Source: Phycisphaerales bacterium
Lineage (GTDB): Bacteria; Planctomycetota; Phycisphaerae; Phycisphaerales; UBA1924
NCBI GenBank assembly: GCA_020847175.1
Contig: JADLCM010000053.1
Span: 42,740-106,739 of the forward strand
DNA length: 64,000 nt
Direction: 5' to 3'
The position numbers were made by a program, and so were the translations under genes. The notes beneath the pieces are model-generated. The model saw only the letters and a program-made list of their open reading frames with translations, did not search any database and was not told the DNA's origin. This document shows positions 44,001-52,062 of the stretch, piece after piece; positions within the stretch are counted from its first letter, which is position 1; the number at the start of each line of letters is the position of its first letter.

Positions 44001-45697
44001 TCGGTCACCTTGTCCAGCGAGCCGCTCTCGCCGCGTTCGAGGCGCACGAGGATGTCGCGCCGGCGGATCAGTTCCTTCTGCAGGTCCGAGCCCTCGGTGA
44101 AGGTCGGGATCATGCGGTCGTAGAGGGCGATTGCCTCGGGGTTGCGGCGCAGGCGCGTGGAGAGGATCTCCGCCAGCGCGACCGCGGCCCGCATGTTCTG
44201 GCCGTTCACCGCCAGGATGGCACGCAGCCGGTCCGCCGCCTCTGCGTAGTTCTGGTTGCGGTTGGCGATCTGAGCCAGGATCCAGAGCGCCTGCTCATCG
44301 CGCAGCCCCTGCCCGTCCACGTACTTCACGAGCGTGGCGCGGGCCTCGGGCACCTTGGCTTCGGCGAAGAGCACCCGGGCATCCGAGAGGAGCAGCAGCG
44401 GGGCATCGGCGGGGAGGCGGTCCTTCAGGGTCTGGTTGTACTTCTTGAGGTCCGCCAGCGCAGCGCTCTTGCCCGCCTCGTCGGGTGCGCTCTCCCAGAG
44501 GTCGAAGGCGATGGCCGACTGGCGGTCCACCGCATCGTCGCGAAGCCCGAAGAGCATGAGCCCGTGGAAACTCACGGGGAGTGTGGGCATCGCGGCGACC
44601 TGCGCGAGCGTCTCGACGCTCCGGGCGAGTTCGCCGCCCTCGCGCTGAATCTGGGCCTTGAGCATGAGGAGTTCGGGCTGGTTGGCGTGTGCGCCCAGGG
44701 CCGAGTCGATCAGTTCGAGACTCACCCCGCCCTTGCGGGAGTTGGTGGCGAACTGTTCAAGCTGGCGCACGCGGGCCGCATCATCGAAGGTGATGGCGCC
44801 GGGCGCCTTGGCCTTCACCAGCGCGACGAGCTGCTCGTAGCACCGGGTCATGTGCTCGCGGTCAGCCCGGTCCTCGAGGCCGCGGGCGCGGCGCATGGTG
44901 TTGTCGTTGTGCACCTGCGCGAGCAGGTACGGCCCCGTCGCGTTTTGCGGGTTGGCGGCGACCCAGGCCTCGGCCTCGGCGATCGCCTGCTCCGCGGTCT
45001 GCTTCGCCGCCTCGGTCTGGCCCGCGCGCAACTGCTCGCGCGCCGTCACCGAGGCGAGCACGCTTCGGGCGAGGGCCACTTCGTCGTCCCCGGGGTTGGC
45101 GGCCAGGGCGCGGTCAAGATCCGCCCGCGCGGCCTGAACCCGCTCCGCCTTGAACTCCGCCGCCCGCTGCACCTGCTCGGTGCGGGCGATGCCCCGGAAG
45201 CGGTACAGCCGCTCGAAGGGGGCCTGGGCCGGGTCCATGCCCTCGAACGAGGCAAGCGACTGCTCAACCTGCGCTTCGTACGCGATCCACCCCGCCTCGT
45301 TCGAGCCCACCTTGAGCTGTTCGAGCAGGAAGTTGAGGTACCGTTCGTGGGCCTCCACGTCGGTGGTCCTGGCCAGGGCGAGGTCGCGCAGGCCGGCCTG
45401 CAGATACTCGAACTTCACGCGGTAGTCCGTCGCGCTCTCGGTGGTGTAGTGTTCCAGCGCGCCGATCCACTTGGTCAGGAACTCCGGGTTCTTCGGCTGG
45501 TCCTTCACCGCCTTGCCGTACTCCCGCTCCGCCTTCACGTAGTCGCTCGCCTGCATGGCGGCGTCGCCGAGGCGGATGTGGTCCTCCGCGCTCTTGAGGT
45601 AGACCTTGACGAACATGAACGCCACCCCGCCGAACACGGCGCAGAGCACCGCGCCCAGGATGACCATGAACTTCACGTTGACCTTCGAGCCTGTCAT
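41099..45697 (-). CDS. giant membrane-anchored TPR protein of the EPS/exosortase locus
   Basis: 1532 residues: one N-terminal membrane helix (VKFMVILGAVLCAVFGGVAFMFVKVYL) and then tetratricopeptide-type repeats almost to the C-terminus (examples AAMQASDYVKAEREYGKAVK, ALAIEASSPMILRMRGQAHL, LNNLAYTLCVDLGQCAEAVEH). Comparable large TPR proteins (PrsT-like) accompany exosortase and EPS genes in other bacteria, though those are often lipoproteins and this one is not. Likely a periplasmic scaffold for polysaccharide assembly or export. The ATG at 45697 has GAGGG 8 bases upstream. It sits between the EpsI-like gene (30 bases) and the Wzz-like gene (84 bases), so it is part of one operon. Confidence 0.85.
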   Translation of the reverse strand: MTGSKVNVKFMVILGAVLCAVFGGVAFMFVKVYLKSAEDHIRLGDAAMQASDYVKAEREYGKAVKDQPKNPEFLTKWIGALEHYTTESATDYRVKFEYLQAGLRDLALARTTDVEAHERYLNFLLEQLKVGSNEAGWIAYEAQVEQSLASFEGMDPAQAPFERLYRFRGIARTEQVQRAAEFKAERVQAARADLDRALAANPGDDEVALARSVLASVTAREQLRAGQTEAAKQTAEQAIAEAEAWVAANPQNATGPYLLAQVHNDNTMRRARGLEDRADREHMTRCYEQLVALVKAKAPGAITFDDAARVRQLEQFATNSRKGGVSLELIDSALGAHANQPELLMLKAQIQREGGELARSVETLAQVAAMPTLPVSFHGLMLFGLRDDAVDRQSAIAFDLWESAPDEAGKSAALADLKKYNQTLKDRLPADAPLLLLSDARVLFAEAKVPEARATLVKYVDGQGLRDEQALWILAQIANRNQNYAEAADRLRAILAVNGQNMRAAVALAEILSTRLRRNPEAIALYDRMIPTFTEGSDLQKELIRRRDILVRLERGESGSLDKVTEAIVSAFSIYEGSLTEPGDPERAIDTLRTMLEPSNYDPRLIRAIGQIYTLRGEIAPAADVLRAGLERHPDDPVLQSMKPMLTAKNTTELSDMMIDGSELKPQRKALAKWENRVRAGDAAGARAFLAEALAADPNDPLVIESVFRDALSRDDLPGAQVQADKARNLNADGLGGLSFDARIMIYQGKTKDALDMLQRAVERMPDNVALLRLLAAQQLAAGQSGPAIETYRRAMGLRSNDPAVVTELVSALVGAQRSAEALGVLKDSGESLRGRRDLIELRIDLESQVGDKDAAIAARRAILQSDPANRLNRQKLASMLVDAGEFTEAREMINALRAERDELTMVALDARWYASQGDIEGGKRAFQLYISDLFANAPESVTADPFVTLGSFLLRYGDAAGGIEAFRSARRFEDEATLGVEKTLGEALRVNGRYAEAAESFQRIVDAGKDDASASFTKRLADAYTRSKQFDKAAAVIETLRPRQGDDASVLLLLADLQETRGDRDDARATLDNAVRTFPQTPGVFARRAQLLMVQSTEERNLQMMRDAVADLNAALAIEASSPMILRMRGQAHLELGEFDAGFRDLTEAVRLNPGDDSFFQGVMQEMIRADRNAEAAALATEVSTLRPGDPRVHIIAGATLALAGDWARSRGFYEQAWTRVKDKQTGSAYATVLLNVNPPRYTEARDVLSALGQQVDNDWSLLLSRAQIMLNTQQREAAVADATRAFRLVDGTPGDMAGWFNRTQAFFAGRDMVMLLDRVAGETTSSEWITLFRGDALSQTGSENDWTTGRAMLDELIAGATDQSVRRFALQSKSRELMKRKDVSGAVEVWRRGIAIFPDDWQMLNNLAYTLCVDLGQCAEAVEHARKAAEIAPAIGRPDILDTLGWTLYKSGQDREARLALEEALATIGRGSSRPVILLHLMEVCVAGSDRSAAEQYDQQIRRLDAEGIRLPDRYRSDLDDVRDRASRLP

Positions 45698-45727
45698 CGC
45701 GTCCGCCCTCACAACAAGGCGCCGGCC

Positions 45728-46660
45728 TCACGGCCCGGCGCGCTCACCCTCGGTCTTGGTTGCCTCGTTGGGGTCTCGCCCCTCGTCCTGCGCCATGCGC
45801 ACGTCGATCCAGTCGGGCGTGCAGAGCAGCAGTTCGCCCAGGTTTTCGTTCAGAAAGTCCGCCGCCAGCGCCGCGAGTTCTTCCGGCGAGTCCACCATGT
45901 CGCTGGTGAACTGCACCTTCATGTAGTAGGCGTAGCGGTCCTGGAGCTTGAAGGCGAGCAGGCGCACCGCGTCGGCGTTGTCGGTCACGCCTCCGTTGGC
46001 CAGGAAGAAGTACCCGGCGTACAGGGGGCGCGCCCCCTCTCCGCGGAAGGAGCTCACCCGCAGGTGCAGGTCCGCCGGGTCGAAGGGCACGCGCACGAAC
46101 TCGCCCTTGCGCTCCGAGAACCGGCTGCTCAGCCGGATGAAGTACACGTCCTTCGCCCCGGCGCGCTCCACCGGGCGGTACGCCTCGGGTGTCCGGCGCT
46201 CCAGGTAGCGGTCCGAACTTCCCAGGCGGAACATCGACCGCACGCTCGTCAAGTCGAGCGGCACCGGCACCGACACCGCCGCCGACGCCTTCTGCATTCC
46301 GCCCCCCACGAAGCAGCGGTCGGGCACGTGGGGCACGGTGTCGATCATGCCGGTGTAGTACGCCGCGTGCACCTGCATGCCCACCCTGAAGTCACCCAGT
46401 CGCCTGGTGCGGTGGAGCATGAGGCGCGTGACGTAGTTCTGCGTGCCGAGGGTTTCGACGACCTCGGGGGTCTCCAGGCGGTCCTGACCTTCGCGTTCCC
46501 AGCTCTCGCTCTCGGGCGGCACCGAGCGCAGCAGGCGGGGCGGGTCGAGCGGCGCCTTGCGCAGCGTGGCCTTCATGCGCGCGAGACCCAGCGGGAGCGC
46601 CACCGCGCCCCCGGCGAGAATCAGCCCGACCAGGCCGGCCGCGACGGGCCACGACTTCAT
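45728..46660 (-). CDS. EpsI-like exosortase-associated protein
   Basis: 310-residue exported or membrane-anchored protein with an N-terminal hydrophobic segment (WPVAAGLVGLILAGGAVALPLGL). The region VHAAYYTGMIDTVPHVPDRCF corresponds to the conserved 'P..C' segment of the EpsI (DUF3485) family, which is encoded beside or fused to exosortases. The start overlaps the exosortase stop as ATGA, so the two are translationally coupled. Function in the family is unclear; a role in exosortase-linked polysaccharide or protein processing is inferred. It is longer than typical EpsI (about 220), with a charged C-terminal tail. Confidence 0.8.
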   Translation of the reverse strand: MKSWPVAAGLVGLILAGGAVALPLGLARMKATLRKAPLDPPRLLRSVPPESESWEREGQDRLETPEVVETLGTQNYVTRLMLHRTRRLGDFRVGMQVHAAYYTGMIDTVPHVPDRCFVGGGMQKASAAVSVPVPLDLTSVRSMFRLGSSDRYLERRTPEAYRPVERAGAKDVYFIRLSSRFSERKGEFVRVPFDPADLHLRVSSFRGEGARPLYAGYFFLANGGVTDNADAVRLLAFKLQDRYAYYMKVQFTSDMVDSPEELAALAADFLNENLGELLLCTPDWIDVRMAQDEGRDPNEATKTEGERAGP

Positions 46661-47610
46661 GGCGCGCCCTCCGGCTTCACGACGCGGTTGAGGGCCCACA
46701 GCACGCCCATGAAGAGCAGCAGCGAGGGCACCAGCAGCAGCACGCCGATGAGCATGTGGGCCTGCCCTTCGGCCAGGCGGGGGTCCTTGAGCGTCAGCAC
46801 GCCGAGCACCGTCACGCGGATCACATTCATCAGCACCGCGACGGGCACCGAGATGAGGAGGAGCGCCGAACGCTTCCACCACTCGTTGCACCCGATCAGC
46901 GCCACCGCGCCCGAGAGCGCCACGAAGGCCACGACCATGCGGATGCCCGAGCACGCCTCGGCGACGTTCATCGCGTGCTCCACACCTGTCGAGGTCGTCA
47001 CCGTCAGCACGTTCCCGCTGATCTCGGTGCCGAAGCCGAACATCGCGCCCAGCAGCGAGAGCAGCACGAAGGCGCCGTCCGACGAGATGATCTGGAGTTT
47101 GAAGGTCACGTCGGTCATGATCCGCTCGGAGATCGTGACCGCGAATCCGAGGTAGGCGATGGGCGCAAACACGTGGCGCAGCAGCGCCGCGCCCCCCACG
47201 CACGCGACCGCCCCGAAGAGCGTGAGCAGCATCGCGCCGCCCGCGAGCATGTGGTTGGGCACCCCTACGAGGAAGAAGAAGTACGCGTACGCCCCCAGCA
47301 GCAGCGGGATCAGCCCCGGCCAGAAGGGGCGAATCGGGCAGCGCGCGATCGCCTCACGCCGCAGCCAGATGACATACCCCGAGATCAGGGGGATCACGAA
47401 GGCGTGCCCCCAGTCCTCGATCTTCTTGCTGCTCATCTCACCCTGGGTGAGAAACCAGCGAAAGTACAGCCCGACGAACGCCAGGGTGAGGAGTGACGTC
47501 GTGATCAGTCCGGCGCGAGAGAACAGCCCCCAGATCCGGGGCGCGGGGGCATCGTCCCGGAAGCCTCCGGCCCCGCTCGCCGAACCGGAAGTTGCCGCTG
47601 CGCCCGACAT
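46657..47610 (-). CDS. exosortase (transmembrane sorting transpeptidase)
   Basis: 317-residue integral membrane protein with about eight helices. The catalytic triad of the exosortase/archaeosortase family is visible: Cys in VAEACSGIRM, Arg in MNVIRVTVLGVL, and His in EGQAHMLIGV. It would cleave C-terminal PEP-CTERM-like tails and anchor or release the protein, usually with an EPS system. Two candidate substrates with PAP-type tails are in the window (haloperoxidase-like at 14.8-16.2 kb; small protein at 51.3-51.9 kb). The ATG at 47610 has GAGG 9 bases upstream; the one at 47625 does not. Confidence 0.9.
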   Translation of the reverse strand: MSGAAATSGSASGAGGFRDDAPAPRIWGLFSRAGLITTSLLTLAFVGLYFRWFLTQGEMSSKKIEDWGHAFVIPLISGYVIWLRREAIARCPIRPFWPGLIPLLLGAYAYFFFLVGVPNHMLAGGAMLLTLFGAVACVGGAALLRHVFAPIAYLGFAVTISERIMTDVTFKLQIISSDGAFVLLSLLGAMFGFGTEISGNVLTVTTSTGVEHAMNVAEACSGIRMVVAFVALSGAVALIGCNEWWKRSALLLISVPVAVLMNVIRVTVLGVLTLKDPRLAEGQAHMLIGVLLLVPSLLLFMGVLWALNRVVKPEGAP

Positions 47611-47699
47611 CTCGCGTGGCCTCATCTGCGACCGCGACGGGTCGAACCGCTCCTACGCCGGGCACGCCCCGGAGTTCACACGCCCCGCCGCCCCCTTTT

Positions 47700-47737
47700 C
47701 TCGGGCGATCCCCGGGGTTGGTCCACCCGAACCCGAG
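47700..47737 (-). repeat. nested hairpin between the Wza-like and exosortase genes
   Basis: CTCGGG (47700-47705) pairs with CCCGAG (47732-47737), and inside it GGGT pairs with ACCC around a 6-base loop. It starts 31 bases after the Wza-like stop, about 90 bases before the exosortase start. A terminator/attenuator or a processing site is possible; there is no T-tract. Confidence 0.4.
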
Positions 47738-47768
47738 CAAAGCACATCACGCCAGGCCCGGGCAGGGG

Positions 47769-49385
47769 CTAGTTCTGCCGGTTTGTGGGGGGAGCGCCGA
47801 ACACGTCGTTGCCGAAGTTCCGGTCAAGCAGGAACCCGAATCCGTACGTGGCGCGGAATCCGCCCCGGACCACCGCGAGGGGCACCGCCCAGAAGTTGGT
47901 GCCGATGTTCAGGACATCGCCGTCCTTGAGGAAGATGTCCGGCTGGGTTCCTTCGTGAATCGCGGCGAGATTGAGCCGCACCGTTGCCTGGCGGTTCTCT
48001 CCCACCAGGCGGGTCAGGTCCACACGCTCGGGGACGGCGAGATTCCCGAGGCCTCCCGCGGTCGCCACCGCGCGGATCACCGTCATCTTGTCGGTGATCT
48101 GGAAACTTCCGCCGCGCGCGATCTCGCCGGTCATGTAAAACGTCCCCTCGAGCGGGCGCGGCACGCGAATCGTGTCGCCGGGACGGACCACGACGTTGTA
48201 TCGGGCATCGCCATCGAGCAGCGGCTTGAGAGGCACGCGGATGACCCGCTGCGTGACGAGTGACGGCTCCGGAGACTTGCCGGTCGCATCAGGGGGCGGC
48301 GCCGCCGCACGCTGCACCAGCACCCACTTCCCGTTCAGGTACATCCACTGGGCGCCCGTGGAATCGGAGGCCGTCGGCTGTGAAACCGCGGGCTGCACGG
48401 CATCGCGTTCAGCAAGCGGCACCGCCGCGGGGCGCCCCGCCTCGGGGTTGCGCCGGATCGTCGCACCCCCGGGCTCCGTGACGTTCGGAAGCGCGATGGG
48501 CGGCTCATCACCAGGCAACCCGATTGGGGGAGTATCTCCCGATGGTGGCGGAGTTGTGCCCTGTTCAGGGGGGGCGGCCGGAGCCGCTCCTTCTCCGCCG
48601 GTCAGATCGTCGATGACCTTCAGCAGGTCTTCGCCTGTGGGCGCGCCTTCAGGAGGTGTTACACCCTGTTCCGGGGGCGGCGGATTGGCGCCTTGCTCGG
48701 GTGGAGTCGTGGCGCCCGCGGCCTCAGCGGAGAGCGGGATGTGCCTGATGATGTACAGGAACTCTGCCCGCTCGTTGAATCCGCCCACGGATGAGAGCGC
48801 GTCCATGAGTCGGAAGTCGGCCCTGGGGACGCCGAAGGTGCCGCCTCCGGTCACGCTCCCGAGGATGTTGAAGGTCTGCTTGCGGGGCGAGAGGACCACG
48901 ACGGCGACCACCGGATTCTGAGTGATCTGCTTGGCCCGCATCGCGTCTTCGATGGACTTCTGGACGCGTTCGCGGGTCGAGCCGTCGACGTAGATTTCGC
49001 CGAGTTGGGGCACGTCGATGTAGCCGCGCCGGTCTACTTCGCGGTTGAGACGCTCGGGCACGTTGCGCACGAAAAGGTCGCGGATGGTGACTTCGAGCAC
49101 ATCCGCCGGGCCGATTCGATACGCGGCGATCTCGGGGATCAGGTCTTCCGGCTGCACGTCGCTGTAGTCGATCTGCTCCGACGTGCCCGCTTCGATCACG
49201 CCGATGCGGTCGAGGATCGGCACGATGGTCGCGGTCTTTTCCCAGCGTCCGAGGCGACTTGGGTCGAGGTAGGAGTCGGCGTTCGAGCAGGCCCCGAGCA
49301 CGCCCGACGCGGCGCAGAGCGCCAGGGAGCGTCGGAGAGTCGCGTGGGCGTGTGAGTGCGCTGGCTTCACCACATGAACTCCCAT
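47769..49385 (-). CDS. Wza-like polysaccharide export lipoprotein with a long Pro-rich insertion
   Basis: Outer-membrane polysaccharide export protein of about 538 residues. Lipobox VLGAC (Cys about 33). A Poly_export domain (YRIGPADVLEVTIRDLFVRN ... YIDVPQLGEIYVDG) and a first SLBB domain (SPRKQTFNILGSVTGGGTFGV) are followed by a roughly 170-residue Pro/Gly-rich insertion with recurring PPEQG units, then a second SLBB region (VVRPGDTIRVPRPLEGTFYMTGEIARGG). First gene of the EPS operon. Start uncertain: the ATG at 49385 lacks a ribosome site, while GGGAG lies 5 bases before an in-frame GTG three codons later. A promoter with TATCCT lies upstream. Confidence 0.88.
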   Translation of the reverse strand: MGVHVVKPAHSHAHATLRRSLALCAASGVLGACSNADSYLDPSRLGRWEKTATIVPILDRIGVIEAGTSEQIDYSDVQPEDLIPEIAAYRIGPADVLEVTIRDLFVRNVPERLNREVDRRGYIDVPQLGEIYVDGSTRERVQKSIEDAMRAKQITQNPVVAVVVLSPRKQTFNILGSVTGGGTFGVPRADFRLMDALSSVGGFNERAEFLYIIRHIPLSAEAAGATTPPEQGANPPPPEQGVTPPEGAPTGEDLLKVIDDLTGGEGAAPAAPPEQGTTPPPSGDTPPIGLPGDEPPIALPNVTEPGGATIRRNPEAGRPAAVPLAERDAVQPAVSQPTASDSTGAQWMYLNGKWVLVQRAAAPPPDATGKSPEPSLVTQRVIRVPLKPLLDGDARYNVVVRPGDTIRVPRPLEGTFYMTGEIARGGSFQITDKMTVIRAVATAGGLGNLAVPERVDLTRLVGENRQATVRLNLAAIHEGTQPDIFLKDGDVLNIGTNFWAVPLAVVRGGFRATYGFGFLLDRNFGNDVFGAPPTNRQN

Positions 49386-49407
49386 CAATCATCGTGCACG
49401 GGCGGAG

Positions 49408-49436
49408 AGGATAAGCCGGAGGGGATAGGCTGTCTC
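49408..49436 (-). promoter_or_regulatory. candidate promoter of the EPS/exosortase operon
   Basis: Minus strand: GAGACA (49436-49431), a 17-base spacer and TATCCT (49413-49408). The predicted leader is about 15 bases. The -35 matches TTGACA at 4 of 6 positions. Confidence 0.45.
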
Positions 49437-49695
49437 GGTCCCGACCGCAACCCATGTTCAGACGAGCGGCGTTTCCTCCCGGTTCGGTCCGTCCCGCGTA
49501 CGGGTCCGATTTCTCGGACTGGTTCAATCGACCGAGGCGAATACCCCGGTTGAGTCGAGCCGGGCATTTGGGGCGCACGAAAGCGAGCGCGTGAGGGGCC
49601 GTGGGCCGGCCGAACGGTGCCACCGCGCGGGGCGCAGTTCTTGCGCCGCCCCCCGGCCGGGAGATCGTGCGCATCCAGCGATGTGCCCCGAAGAC

Positions 49696-49701
49696 TACAG
49701 T
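49696..49701 (+). promoter_or_regulatory. -10-like TACAGT, 6 bases before lipA
   Basis: TACAGT-CACGCG-ATG. No ribosome site before the ATG at 49708. It supports that start over the in-frame start at 49591. Confidence 0.45.
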
Positions 49702-49707
49702 CACGCG

Positions 49708-50856
49708 ATGCCGACCGACCCCGAAGAATCCAAGGTCAACCCTGCGGTTGCCCGGGCGCTGGCGCGACACCCGCGCCCCGCAGGGGGCGACCCGCTGCGC
49801 CGCATCGACAAGCCCGTGGTCAGCCTTTCCGGCATGGTGCTCAACAACGCCTCCGGGCAGGAGAGCATGGCGCCCAAGCGCAAGCCCGCGTGGCTCCGGG
49901 CCCGGCTTCCCGGGGGGGAGGGGTATACGCGGCTCAAAGGGATCATGGAGGAGCACCGGCTGCACACCGTCTGCCAGGAGGCGGGGTGCCCCAACATGGG
50001 CGAATGCTGGTCGCGGGGCGTGGCCACGATCATGATCCTGGGCGACACGTGCACGCGCGCGTGCGGGTTCTGCAACGTGAAGACGGGGCGCCCCCCGTCC
50101 CTCGACAAAGACGAGCCGCGGCGCGTCGCGGAGAGCCTCGCGCTCATGGGCCTGCGCCACGTCGTCATCACGAGCGTGAACCGGGATGAACTCTCCGACG
50201 GCGGGGCCGGCATCTGGGCGGAGACGATCATCCGCACGCGCGAGGCCTGTCCGGACATGAGCATCGAGGTGCTCATCCCCGATTTCGAGGGCAACTGGGC
50301 GGCGCTCCAGATGGTGATCGACGCCCGCCCGCACATCATCAACCACAATCTCGAGACCGTCCGGCGCATGTACCCGGCGGTGCGCCCGAGCGCCAAGTTC
50401 GATCGATCGCTCGAGCTTCTCCGGCGCGTGAAGGCGCAGGGCATGGTCGCCAAGACGGGCATCATGGTGGGCATCGGCGAGCGCGATGATGAGGTGCTTG
50501 AACTGCTGCGCGATGTCCAGGAGCGGACGCGGGCATCGGCGGGCGAAGGCGACAGCCCGGAGACCGCGCGGCCTCACAAGCCCGCGACGGCACCACCCCA
50601 CGAACTCGCGGCTTCAGAGTCTGACCGCCGGGGCGCCGCGTGCGACATTCTCACCATCGGCCAGTACCTGCAACCGACGCTGAATCACCTGCCCATCCAC
50701 CGCTGGGTCCACCCTGACACCTTTGCGATGTACAAGGCCGAGGGGCTGCGCGCGGGGTTCAAGGTCGTGGAGAGCGGGCCGATGGTGCGCAGCAGTTACC
50801 ACGCCGATCACCAGGCCGACGAACTGACGGACTTCCGCTCACGGGTCGGCATCTGA
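49708..50856 (+). CDS. lipA: lipoyl synthase with an internal insertion
   Basis: Radical-SAM enzyme that inserts two sulfurs into protein-bound octanoate to make lipoate, needed by SucB in this window. 382 residues against about 320 usual. The auxiliary cluster cysteines C89, C94, C100 ([14 protein letters not shown]) and the radical-SAM cysteines C115, C119, C122 (CTRACGFC) are intact, as is the late serine in VRSSYHAD. Between DVQERTRA and [13 protein letters not shown] (about 273-311) there is an extra stretch of roughly 40 Ala/Pro/Glu-rich residues where homologues have only a short link. The N-terminus is also extended. Apparently single-gene unit with a leaderless-type start. Confidence 0.95.
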   Translation: MPTDPEESKVNPAVARALARHPRPAGGDPLRRIDKPVVSLSGMVLNNASGQESMAPKRKPAWLRARLPGGEGYTRLKGIMEEHRLHTVCQEAGCPNMGECWSRGVATIMILGDTCTRACGFCNVKTGRPPSLDKDEPRRVAESLALMGLRHVVITSVNRDELSDGGAGIWAETIIRTREACPDMSIEVLIPDFEGNWAALQMVIDARPHIINHNLETVRRMYPAVRPSAKFDRSLELLRRVKAQGMVAKTGIMVGIGERDDEVLELLRDVQERTRASAGEGDSPETARPHKPATAPPHELAASESDRRGAACDILTIGQYLQPTLNHLPIHRWVHPDTFAMYKAEGLRAGFKVVESGPMVRSSYHADHQADELTDFRSRVGI

Positions 50857-51309
50857 ACAGCGATCGCGCGTCTGTGCGTTGAATGGCGCGGATGCGAGCG
50901 GCGACCCGCACGAGCGGCGCGCCGGAGGCCGCGCCAAGGGAAGTGCCGCGCAGAGTGCGAGACGTGCGATCGCCCAGTGAACCATGGGCGGATCGTCGAA
51001 GTTGGGGTGAGGCGAGTGAACCGTGCTGAATGACAGGCGAGGTTCACGCCACCAAACCGCACATCCACGTCCCCGAACAGGTACTTGGCGATGCCCAAAC
51101 AACTTGGCTGGGTGGTTATGGGTCTAAGCACCCCCGGATTAGGTGGGACCGACCGCCCCGGGTTGACGCAAAGACAAGGAAATCCCTGTGTCTGAGGCTC
51201 CACTCGCGAAGTTCCTGCGTATGCTCTGGGCACGGAGCCAGAACCGGCTTCCGTGAGTTCGGCACCAATCGCGGCTGAGAGGCCGCACTGAGAGAGGACG
51301 GGTAAGTCA
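50857..51309. other. 453-base intergenic region before the small sorting-tail gene
   Basis: No gene recognised. The right half is AT-richer than the surroundings. TTGACG at 51163-51168 has no acceptable -10 at 16-18 bases. TATGCT at 51220-51225 is a possible -10, giving a leader of about 78 bases. GAGAGGA occurs about 12 bases before the downstream ATG. Confidence 0.35.
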
Positions 51310-51936
51310 ATGCGTACCAAGGGTCTGCGCCGGTGCGTGGCAGCGGCGGGTCTGTTCGGGCTGGCCGGGGGGGCGGGGGCGGACATCATCGCCATCATGT
51401 CCGACAGCGCAAACAGCACCGAACAGCTCGGGCATTTCACAGGCTCGGTGGACTACACCCCCGGGACGGGCGTGCTCGTGATCAGCCTCACCAATGACGC
51501 CCAGACGGCGGCGGGGGGCAAGATCACGGGCTTCCTCTTCAACATCGGCGGGGTAGACCTCGCGGCCTCTGCGGCGCTGAACATCGCCACGTTCCCGTCG
51601 TTCGAGGACACCGGCTTCGACAGCGCGGCGCCGTTCGGCTCGCTCGACGCCGGCGCGGCGCTGGGGGGCAGTTTCCTCGGTGGGGGGAGCCCGAACCCGG
51701 GCATCCTCATCGGGCAGACCGGCGTGTTCACCTTCCAGGTGACCGCGACCGACGCGGCCGGCCTGAGCGCGATCGACTTTGTGGACGGCACCGCGGCGCC
51801 CATCGACTTCGTGGTGCGCTTCCGCGGGTTCGACAACGGCGGGTCGGACAAGGTTCCGGGCATCACGCCGGCCCCCGCGACCGCGGGCCTGCTGGGCGTG
51901 GCGGGGCTGGTCGCGACGCGCCGCCGGCGCGGGTGA
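51310..51936 (+). CDS. small secreted protein with PAP-CTERM exosortase tail
   Basis: 208 residues, function unknown. N-terminal signal peptide (CVAAAGLFGLAGGAGA), a Gly/Ala/Thr-rich beta-type body (for example TGVLVISLTNDAQTAAGGKI), and a C-terminal sorting signal: PAPATAGLLGVAGLVATRRR and a final Arg-Gly. This matches the haloperoxidase-like protein's tail and the Phycisphaerae form of PEP-CTERM. Probably an envelope or extracellular-matrix protein and a substrate of the exosortase 4 kb away. Stand-alone gene followed by a strong terminator. Confidence 0.8.
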   Translation: MRTKGLRRCVAAAGLFGLAGGAGADIIAIMSDSANSTEQLGHFTGSVDYTPGTGVLVISLTNDAQTAAGGKITGFLFNIGGVDLAASAALNIATFPSFEDTGFDSAAPFGSLDAGAALGGSFLGGGSPNPGILIGQTGVFTFQVTATDAAGLSAIDFVDGTAAPIDFVVRFRGFDNGGSDKVPGITPAPATAGLLGVAGLVATRRRRG

Positions 51937-51986
51937 ATGGTGGGGCGGCTGGACGCCTCGCGGGTTGACACCATGATCGAACGGTG

Positions 51987-52011
51987 CGGGGCCGGCGCTT
52001 TGCCGGCCCCG
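51987..52011. terminator. strong hairpin terminator between convergent genes
   Basis: CGGGGCCGGC (51987-51996) pairs perfectly with GCCGGCCCCG (52002-52011) around a 5-base loop, a 10-bp GC stem. It lies 50 bases after the small sorting-tail gene and 51 bases before the end of the antiporter gene, so it may serve both. The tail is GGTTCGTTG on the plus strand, without a long T-run. Confidence 0.7.
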
Positions 52012-52062
52012 GGTTCGTTGTGGCCGTAGCGAGGGGAGCCGGGCCCCGGCGAGCCCTGCGCG

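Larger units (their letters stand above)
49386..49707. other. 322-base divergent intergenic region (EPS operon / lipA)
   Basis: No gene seen. Contains the EPS operon promoter near its left edge and the lipA -10-like element at its right edge. In between are two short inverted repeats: GTCCGA-TTTC-TCGGAC at about 49504-49519, and CCCGG ... CCGGG around 49546-49565. These are possible operators or hairpins. I found no sigma-54 site. Confidence 0.4.

Noticed and set aside
44564..47155. An 863-codon plus-strand frame opposite the TPR, EpsI-like and exosortase genes
   Set aside because: No recognisable domain, His/Arg/Gly-rich; the minus strand has motif-bearing genes with ATGA coupling.
51163..51191. 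TTGACG as a -35 for the small sorting-tail gene
   Set aside because: No acceptable -10 hexamer lies 16-18 bases downstream.
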